Source of the DNA: Burkholderia ubonensis
GTDB lineage: Bacteria > Pseudomonadota > Gammaproteobacteria > Burkholderiales > Burkholderiaceae
Assembly (NCBI RefSeq): GCF_001718695.1
Contig: NZ_CP013422.1
Coordinates: 1,798,001-1,862,000, forward strand
Reading direction: 5' to 3'
Length of the DNA: 64,000 nucleotides
Part shown: positions 35,683-45,800 of the stretch, piece by piece
Layout of the letters: every line of letters starts with the position of its first letter
How positions within the stretch are numbered: the stretch's first letter is position 1
The notes under the pieces: generated by a model
Databases searched by the model: none
What the model saw: the letters and a program-made list of their open reading frames with translations, nothing else
Told to the model about the DNA's origin: nothing
Program-made: the position numbers and the translations under genes

Positions 35683-36811
35683 GCGTCGTTGCGACGGGGC
35701 GGTTCTGCGGCGAACGAGTATCGCGGCCGCGGACCGCCGGCGATTCGTGCTGGCCAACGGGGCGGCAGGTGGCGCCATCGTGGTGTCGTCCGGCTCATGC
35801 TGTGCCCGCCGCGCAACGTTTGCAGGCTTGCTCCCGGAGCAAAAACGCACGGTTCCCGATTTGGCCGGGTCGCATCGCGCGCGACACGATGCCGGTCAGT
35901 GCGCGGCCATTACCGCACGGCCGTTTCGAATGCGATGGCGCATCGCCGTTCCTACTCGCGTTTCCACTTCGCTGCTCGGCTTGCCGCTCCTCGTAACGGA
36001 GTTGCGCCGTGGACAGTCGGCCCGGACGCGGCGGCGATGATCTGACAATTTCGCGCCCGCCGGTGGCTTCGCGCAGCCGAGCGGTTGGAGCCTCCGGCTG
36101 CCCCCATCGGCGATTAGCCGAATCGCTCAATTGCCCGCCATATGGAACACGATCAATAGGATCGCTTCAACATGTGCTCTCAATTAGCGAGCGATTGCGC
36201 TGCAGCGGTTTCTTTGTCATCGACTGATAGTGAGCGCTGCCGGAAGCCCGCCCGACGGACCAGCGCGGGCGGCGCGATGCGCAATTCAGCATATCGCGAC
36301 GGCTCGCCCCGCGTCGTCAATCGATTATCCCCCATGATTAACGACATAATAAAAATGCCACTCATGATATTAAAATAGCGAATTGATAAATATGTTCATA
36401 TTCTTGTAGATCGACATCGTGGTCGCATTACAGAACAGAAAGAAACATGCGTCGCGCAAACGTTTGCTATTCAATTCTTCCTACCTTTCCAGGGCCAAAA
36501 TGCGCACCATCGCGCAAACAACCCATGCAAACCATTGATTTCACACGACTTTTATGCGTGAACATCAGACCTCCGGCACTTTACAAAAACAATTCTTCAT
36601 ACTTTCGGATTGGTTGTTAATCAATACATCAAATCGCGATGCATTAACGATTCTTTAAACTTCCACGCGCTACATTTATCACTTTTTGTCAATCTACAAA
36701 TAACGCCTCAAATAAAATTCGCGCATCGATTAAGAGTTTCGCGCGAGCGCACGAAATATTCGTCTAATGAAAGGCGGTGTGTGCGGCGCGCTTATTTGGA
36801 GGTAGCAGGAC
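35683..36811. other. 1.1-kb gene-free region upstream of the adhesin, AT-rich in its right half
   Basis: No gene is supported. The left part (to about 36100) has ordinary GC content. From about 36170 to 36780 the sequence is clearly richer in A and T than the rest of the window, with runs such as TTTTTGTC, AAATAAAATT and GTTGTTAATCAAT. Such a leader is likely to hold the adhesin promoter and sites for silencing or other regulators, though no single promoter stands out. The ribosome binding site GGAGG lies at 36798-36802. Confidence 0.5.
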
Positions 36812-39800
36812 ATGAACCGCACATACCGCTCGATCTGGAACGAATCGCTTGGCGCCTGGGTCGCCGCATCGGAGCTCGACTCGGCACGGGGCAAGCCGAA
36901 CAAATCCGCCGTCGCGAAGGCTGTTGCGGCAGTGGCGCTCGTCGCGGGGGCGACGGTCGGCAACGTCGCGCACGCGCAGTACAGTGCGGGCGGGTTCGGC
37001 GGCTCCGTCGTCGCGTCGGGGTCGCAGGCGATCGCGATCGGCGGCAACGCCGGCAGCACGACGACGGCCAGCGGCGCAACCTCGATCGCGATTGGCGCGA
37101 ACGCGACAGCGTCGGGCAACTATTCGCAGGCATTCGGTCAGCGTTCCGTGGCCACCGGCTCGAGCTCGATCGGCATCGGTTCCGGCTCCACGGCACTCAA
37201 TACCGGCGCGACCGCGGTCGGCAACGACACGACGGCATCGGGCATCAGTTCGGTCGCGCTGGGCGGCGGCAACAGCAGCGGCACGGGCGGTGCGGTCGCG
37301 GCAGGCACGAACGCGATCGCGATCGGCCGGTTCTCCAATGTCGATGCGGCGGCGACGTCGGGCGTTGCGATCGGCGCCAACTCGGTCGTCACGTCGGCCG
37401 GCACCGACGCAACGGCGCTGGGTTCCGCCGCGACCGCGGCGGCCAGCGGCGCGACCGCGCTCGGCAACGGCGCGACGGCCAACGTCGCCGGCTCGGTCGC
37501 GCTCGGCAAGAACGCCGTGACCACAAGCACGAGCGGTACGACGACGGCAGGCACCGGGGCCGTCGGCAGCGCGACGGTCGGCACGCAGACGTTCACCGGG
37601 TTCGCCGGCACGAGCTCGGCCGCGGGGGTCGTGAGCATCGGCAGCCCCGGCGCGGAGCGGCGGATCCAGAACGTCGCGGCCGGGCTCGTGACTTCGGGCA
37701 GCACCGATGCGGTCAACGGAAGCCAGCTCTATTCGGTCGCCAGCACGACGACGTCAAGTATCAGCAGTCTTTCGACTTCGACGTCGACGGGGCTGTCGAC
37801 GGTTGGTAGTTCGATTACTTCGCTTTCTACGTCGACTTCGACCGGCATCAGTTCGTTGTCCACGGGCCTCAGTTCGACCAATAGTTCGGTGACATCGCTT
37901 TCTACGTCGACTTCCACGGGTATCAGCTCGCTGTCGACCGGGCTCAGTTCGACCAATAGTTCGGTGACGTCGCTTTCGTCGTCGACGTCGACCGGCCTCT
38001 CGTCGGCCAATAGCGCGATTACGTCGCTGTCTACGTCGACTTCCACGGGCATCAGCTCGTTGTCGACGGGTCTGAGCTCGACCAATAGTTCGGTGGTCTC
38101 GCTGTCCACCTCGACGTCGACCGGCATCAGCTCGCTGTCCACCGGCCTCAGCTCGACCAACAGCTCGGTGACGTCGCTTTCGTCGTCCACGTCGACGGGC
38201 TTGTCATCGGCCACCAGCTCGATCACGTCGCTGTCAACTTCGGCTTCGACGGGTCTGTCGTCGGCAACCAGTTCGATCAGCTCGCTTTCCACTTCGACCT
38301 CGACGGGTATCAGCTCGCTGTCGACGGGCCTGAGCTCGACCAACAGTTCCGTCGCTTCGTTGTCGACCTCCACGTCGACGGGGCTGTCGTCGGCCAATAG
38401 CTCGATCACGTCGCTGTCCACCTCGACGTCCACGGGCATCAGCTCGTTGTCGACAGGTCTCAGCTCGACCAATAGTTCGGTGGTCTCGCTTTCCACTTCG
38501 ACCTCGACCGGTATCAGTTCCCTGTCGACGGGCCTGAGCTCGACTAATAGCTCGGTGACGTCGCTGTCGTCGTCCACGTCGACCGGCTTGTCATCGGCCA
38601 CGAGTTCGATCACGTCGCTGTCCACCTCGACCTCGACCGGCATCAACTCGCTGTCCACCGGCCTCAGCTCGACCAACAGCTCGGTTACGTCGCTGTCGTC
38701 GTCCACGTCGACCGGCCTCTCGTCGGCGAATAGCTCGATCGCTTCGCTGTCCACGTCGACCTCGACAGGGATCAACTCGCTGTCGACCGGCCTCAGCTCG
38801 ACCAACAGTTCGGTGACATCACTGTCGTCGTCCACGTCGACGGGCTTGTCGTCGGCAACGAGCTCGATCACATCGCTGTCCACCTCGACCTCGACCGGTA
38901 TCAGCTCGTTGTCCACCGGCCTGAGCTCGACCAACAGTTCCGTCGCTTCGTTGTCGACCTCCACGTCGACCGGCCTCTCGTCGGCGACGAGCTCCGTCAC
39001 GTCGCTGTCCACGTCGACCTCGACCGGTATCAGCTCGTTGTCGACGGGCTTGAGTTCGACCGATAGCTCGGTGGCCTCACTGTCGACTTCGACATCGACC
39101 GGTCTGTCGTCCGCGACCAGTTCGATCAGCTCGCTCTCCACGTCGGCCTCGACCGGTATCAGCTCGCTGTCGACCGGCCTCAGTTCGACCGACAGCTCGG
39201 TCGCCTCGCTCTCGACGTCCACGTCGACGGGCCTTTCGTCGGCGACCAGCTCGATCGGCTCTCTGTCCACGTCGACTTCCACGGGCATCAGCTCGTTGTC
39301 CACGGGTCTGAGCTCAACCAACAGCTCGGTTGCCTCGCTGTCGACCTCCACGTCGACCGGCCTCTCGTCGGCTAACAGCTCGATCGCCTCGCTCTCCACC
39401 TCGACCTCGACCGGCATCAGCTCGCTGTCGACGGGCCTGAGCTCGACCAATAGTTCGGTTACGTCGCTGTCGACTTCCACGTCGACCGGTCTTTCGTCGG
39501 CGAACAGCTCGATCGCCTCGCTGTCCACGTCGACTTCCACGGGCATCAGCTCGCTGTCCACGGGCCTGAGTTCGACCGACAGCTCCGTCGCTTCGCTGTC
39601 AACCTCCACGTCGACCGGCCTCTCGTCGGCGACCAGCTCGATCACCTCGCTGTCGACCTCGACGTCGACCGGCATCAGCTCGCTGTCCACCGGTCTCAGC
39701 TCGACCAACAGCACGGTCACCTCGCTGTCGACCTCCGCGTCGACCGGCATCTCGTCGGCCAACAGCTCGATCGCCTCGCTGTCCACGTCGACCTCGACCG

Positions 39801-42800
39801 GCATCAGCTCGCTGTCCACCGGCCTGAGCACGGTCACGACCAAGACCGACAATCTCGGCAACAGCACTGCCGCGGCGCTCGGCGGCGGCGCCACCTACAA
39901 TCCGGCGACCGGCGCGGTTTCCGCTCCGTCGTACACCACGTACAACGCTAACGGCACGACGTCCACCGCGAACAGCGTCGGCTCGGCGATCGACAGCATC
40001 AACAGCCAGGGCATCAAGTACTTCCACGCGAATTCGACGGCGGCCGACAGCCAGGCGCTCGGCACCGACTCGGTCGCGATCGGCCCGAACGCCATCGCCA
40101 ACAACGCCGGCGACGTCGCGCTCGGCAGCGGTTCCGTCACCGCGGCGCCCAACCCGACGTCGACGGGTACCGTCGGCGGCGTGACCGCCACGTTCGCGGG
40201 CGGCAATCCGAGCAGCGTGGTGAGCGTCGGCAATGCGAGCACGGGCACCACGCGTCAAATCACCAATGTCGCGGCAGGCCAAATCACGGCGAACAGCACG
40301 GACGCGATCAACGGCTCCCAACTCTTCGCGACCAATTCCATCGTGGATTCGCTGTCGACGACGGTATCGTCGTCCAGCAGCGCGATCTCGTCGCTGTCGA
40401 CCGGCATCACTTCGTTGTCGACGGGGCTCAGCTCGACTGATAGTTCGGTGGCGTCGTTGTCGACCTCGACGTCGACGGGTTTGTCGTCGGCAACCAGCTC
40501 GATCAGCTCGCTGTCGACGGGCCTCAGCTCGACCAATAGCTCCGTTGCGTCGCTGTCGACCTCCACGTCGACCGGTATTTCGTCGGCTAACAGCTCGATC
40601 GCTTCGCTGTCCACGTCGACTTCCACGGGCATCGGTTCGCTGTCGACCGGCCTGAGCTCGACCGATAGTTCGGTGGCGTCGTTGTCGACTTCGACGTCAA
40701 CGGGGCTGTCATCGGCGACGAGCTCGATCAACTCGCTGTCGACGGGCCTCAGCTCGACCGATAGCTCGGTGGCTTCGCTGTCGACTTCCACGTCGACGGG
40801 TCTCTCGTCGGCGAACAGCGCGATCAGCTCGCTCTCGACGTCGACCTCGACGGGCATCAACTCGTTGTCCACGGGCCTCAGCTCAACCGACAGCACCGTG
40901 GCTTCGCTGTCGACCTCGACGTCGACGGGCTTGTCGTCGGCGACCAGCTCGATCAGCTCGCTGTCCACGTCGACTTCGACCGGCATCAACTCGTTGTCCA
41001 CGGGCCTCAGCTCGACCGACAGTTCCGTCGCTTCGCTGTCGACCTCCACGTCGACCGGCCTCTCGTCAGCGAACAGCTCGATCACGTCGTTGTCCACGTC
41101 GACCTCGACGGGCATCAACTCGCTGTCCACGGGCCTCAGCTCGACCGACAGCTCGGTCGCTTCGCTCTCGACGTCCACGTCGACTGGCCTGTCGTCGGCA
41201 ACCAGCTCGATCAGCTCGCTGTCCACGTCGACTTCGACCGGCATCAACTCGCTGTCGACCGGCCTGAGCTCGACCGACAGCTCGGTCGCTTCGCTGTCGA
41301 CCTCCACGTCGACCGGCCTCTCCTCGGCAACCAGCTCGATCAGCTCGCTGTCCACGTCGACCTCGACGGGCATCAGCTCGCTGTCGACGGGCCTCAGCTC
41401 GACCGACAGCACGGTCGCTTCGCTGTCGACCTCGACGTCGACCGGCCTGTCGTCGGCAACCAGCTCGATCAGCTCGCTGTCCACCTCGACTTCGACGGGC
41501 ATCAGCTCGCTGTCGACCGGCCTGAGCTCGACCGACAGCTCGGTCGCTTCGCTGTCGACCTCCACGTCGACCGGTCTGTCGTCGGCGACCAGCTCGATCA
41601 GCTCGCTGTCCACCTCGACCTCGACGGGCATCAACTCGTTGTCCACGGGCCTGAGCTCGACCGACAGCTCGGTCGCTTCGCTGTCGACCTCCACGTCGAC
41701 CGGCCTCTCGTCGGCGACCAGCTCGATCAGCTCGCTGTCCACGGGCCTCAGCTCGACCGATAGCTCGGTCGCTTCGCTGTCGACCTCCACGTCGACCGGT
41801 CTGTCGTCGGCGACCAGCTCGATCAGCTCGTTGTCTACCTCGACCTCGACGGGTATCAACTCGTTGTCGACTGGCCTGAGCTCGACCAACAGCTCGGTCG
41901 CTTCGCTGTCGACTTCCACGTCGACTGGTCTGTCGTCGGCGAACAGCTCGATCACGTCGCTGTCCACCTCGACTTCGACCGGCATCAACTCGCTGTCGAC
42001 GGGCCTCAGCTCGACCGATAGCTCGGTCGCTTCGCTGTCGACCTCCACGTCGACCGGTCTGTCGTCGGCCAACAGCTCGATCGCGTCGCTCTCCACGTCG
42101 ACCTCGACCGGCATCAGCTCGCTGTCGACCGGCCTGAGCTCGACCGACAGCTCCGTCGCTTCGCTGTCGACCTCCACTTCGACCGGCCTCTCGTCGGCAA
42201 CCAGCTCGATCGCGTCGCTCTCCACGTCGACCTCGACCGGTATCAGCTCGCTGTCGACCGGCCTGAGCTCGACCGACAGCTCGGTCGCGTCGCTGTCGAC
42301 CTCCACGTCGACGGGTCTCTCGACGGCGACCAGCTCGATCACGTCGCTGTCCACCTCGACTTCGACCGGCATCAACTCGCTGTCAACGGGCCTCAGCTCG
42401 ACCGATAGCTCGGTGGCTTCGCTGTCGACTTCCACGTCGACGGGTCTCTCGTCGGCGACCAGCTCGATCGCGTCGCTGTCCACGTCGACCTCGACGGGCA
42501 TCAACTCGTTGTCCACGGGCCTGAGCTCGACCGACAGCTCCGTCGCTTCGCTGTCGACCTCCACGTCGACGGGTCTCTCGACGGCCAACAGCTCGATCGC
42601 GTCGTTGTCCACATCGACTTCGACGGGCATCAGCTCGCTGTCGACCGGCCTGAGCTCGACCGATAGCTCGGTTGCGTCGCTGTCGACCTCCACGTCGACC
42701 GGTATTTCGTCGGCCAACAGCTCGATCGCGTCGCTCTCCACGTCGACTTCGACGGGCATCAGCTCGCTGTCGACCGGCCTGAGCTCGACCGACAGCTCCG

Positions 42801-45800
42801 TCGCGTCGCTGTCGACCTCCACGTCGACGGGTCTGTCGTCGGCAACCAGCTCGATCACCTCGCTCTCCACGTCGACCTCGACGGGGATCAACTCGCTGTC
42901 GACGGGCCTCAGCTCGACCGATAGCTCGGTGGCTTCGCTGTCGACTTCGACGTCGACGGGTCTCTCGTCGGCGAACAGCTCGATCACCTCGCTGTCCACG
43001 TCGACTTCCACGGGCATCAGCTCGTTGTCGACGGGCCTGAGCTCGACCGACAGCTCGGTCGCTTCGCTGTCGACCTCCACGTCGACCGGCCTGTCGTCGG
43101 CGAACAGCTCGATCTCGTCGCTGTCCACGTCGACTTCGACCGGCATCAGCTCGCTGTCCACCGGCCTCAGCTCGACCGATAGCTCGGTCGCGTCGCTGTC
43201 GACCTCCACGTCGACCGGTCTGTCGTCGGCCACCAGCTCGATCGCGTCGCTGTCCACGTCGACCTCGACCGGCATCAGCTCGCTGTCCACCGGCCTGAGC
43301 TCGACCGACAGCTCGGTCGCGTCGCTGTCGACCTCCACGTCGACCGGTCTCTCGACGGCCACCAGCTCGATCGCGTCGCTGTCCACGTCGACTTCGACCG
43401 GCATCAGCTCGCTGTCCACCGGCCTGAGCTCGACCGATAGCTCGGTTGCGTCGCTGTCGACTTCCACGTCGACCGGTCTGTCGTCGGCGAATAGCTCAAT
43501 CGCTTCGCTCTCCACGTCGACTTCGACGGGCATCAACTCGTTGTCCACCGGCCTCAGCTCCACCGATAGTTCGTTGACGTCGCTGTCGACCTCGACGTCA
43601 ACGGGGTTGTCGTCGGCGACGAGTTCGATCAGCTCGCTGTCCACCTCGACCTCCACGGGCATTAGCTCGCTGTCGACGGGCCTCTCGTCCACGAGCAGCT
43701 CGATCTCGTCGTTGTCCACCTCGACTTCGACGGGCATCAGCTCGCTGTCGACGGGTCTGAGCTCGACCGACAGTTCCGTCGCTTCGCTGTCGACCTCCAC
43801 GTCGACCGGTCTCTCGTCGGCCACCAGCTCAATCAGCTCGCTGTCGACCGGCCTCAGCTCGACCGACAGCTCCGTCGCCTCGCTGTCGACTTCCACGTCG
43901 ACGGGTCTCTCGTCGGCCACCAGCTCGATCGCGTCGCTGTCCACGTCGACCTCGACCGGCATCAGCTCGCTGTCCACCGGTCTGAGCTCGACCGATAGCT
44001 CCGTCACTTCGCTGTCGACCTCCACGTCGACCGGTATCTCGTCGGCCACCAGCTCGATCGCGTCGCTGTCCACGTCGACCTCGACCGGCATCAGCTCGCT
44101 GTCGACCGGCCTCAGTTCGACCGATAGCTCGGTCGCGTCGCTCTCGACCTCGACGTCAACGGGGTTGTCGTCGGCGACGAGTTCGATCAGCTCGCTCTCC
44201 ACGTCGACTTCGACGGGCATCAACTCGCTGTCCACCGGCCTGAGCTCGACCGACAGCTCCGTCGCTTCGCTGTCGACTTCCACGTCGACGGGTATCTCGA
44301 CGGCCACCAGCTCGATCGCGTCGCTGTCCACGTCGACCTCGACGGGCATCAACTCGCTGTCCACCGGCCTGAGCTCGACCGACAGCTCCGTCGCTTCGCT
44401 GTCGACTTCCACGTCGACGGGTCTCTCGACGGCCACGAGCTCGATCAGTTCGCTGTCCACGTCGACCTCAACCGGTATCAGCTCGTTGTCCACGGGTCTC
44501 AGTTCGACCGATAGCTCGGTCGCGTCGCTCTCGACCTCGACGTCGACGGGGTTGTCGTCGGCGACGAGCTCGATCACATCGCTGTCCACCTCGACTTCGA
44601 CCGGCATCAGCTCGCTGTCCACCGGTTTGAGCACGACGGATAGCACGGTGACGTCCCTGTCGACGTCCACGTCGACGGGTCTGTCGTCGGCCGCCAGCTC
44701 GATCACGTCGTTGTCCACCTCGACTTCGACCGGTATCAGCTCGTTGTCGACCGGCCTGAGTTCCACCGATAGCTCGGTGACGTCGCTGTCGACCTCCACG
44801 TCGACCGGTCTGTCGTCGGCGACCAGCTCGATCAGCTCGCTGTCGACTTCGACGTCGACCGGCATCAGCTCGCTGTCGACCGGCCTCAGCTCGACCAACA
44901 GCTCGGTGGCGTCGCTCTCGACCTCCACGTCGACGGGCCTGTCGTCGGCCACCAGCTCGATCACGTCGCTGTCCACCTCGACCTCGACCGGCATCGGTTC
45001 CCTGTCCACCGGCCTCAGCTCGACCAACAGCACCGTCGCTTCGCTGTCCACCTCGACCTCGACCGGCCTCAGCTCCCTGTCCACCGGCCTGAGCACGACC
45101 GACAGCACCGTCGCTTCGCTGTCGACCTCGACCTCGACCGGCCTGTCGTCGGCGACCAGCTCGATCACGTCGCTGTCCACCTCGACCTCGACCGCGATCG
45201 AGGCCGCGAAGACGCACTACTACAGCGTCAACGACAACGGCACGCAGCAAGGCAACTACGCCAACGACGGCGCGACGGGCGTCAACGCGCTCGCAGCCGG
45301 CGTGAACGCCAGCGCCGCGGGCGCGAGCAGCGTCGCGGTCGGCGACGGCTCGAACGCGTCGTCAAACGGCGCGGTCGCCATCGGCCAGAACGCATCGGCG
45401 ACCGGCGGCAAGGCGGTGTCGATCGGCTCCGGCAACACGGCGAGCGGCGACGGCGCGGTCGCGATCGGCGACCCGAGCGTCGCAACGGGCACCGGCGCCG
45501 TGGCGATGGGCGCGAACGACACGGCGACCGGCACCGGCGCAGTGGCGCTCGGCAACGCGAACACGGCAACCGGCAACGGCGCGCTCGCCCTCGGCAGCAA
45601 CGCGGTCGCCAGCGCCACCGGTGCGCAAGCCTACGGCTCCGCCGCAGCGGCCACGGCCACCGACGCCCTCGCGTTCGGCACGAACGCGCAGGCCAACGTC
45701 GCCAACTCGATCGCGATGGGCGCGAACTCGACCACGAGCAATGCAGTCGCGGTGTCGAGCATGACGGTCGGAGGCGTCACGTACGCGGTCAGCGGCATCG

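Noticed and set aside
40255..45180. A 1641-codon open frame on the minus strand inside adhesin stalk 2, encoding an acidic repeat (VDVEVDSEATELSVELRPVD)
   Set aside because: It is the antisense of the Ser/Thr repeat DNA, which simply contains no stop codons in that frame. It has no ribosome binding site and no start context. The same happens in stalk 1 (37729-39894).
37741..45199. CRISPR-like regular repeats
   Set aside because: The repeats are in-frame protein-coding units without unique spacers, and no cas genes are present.
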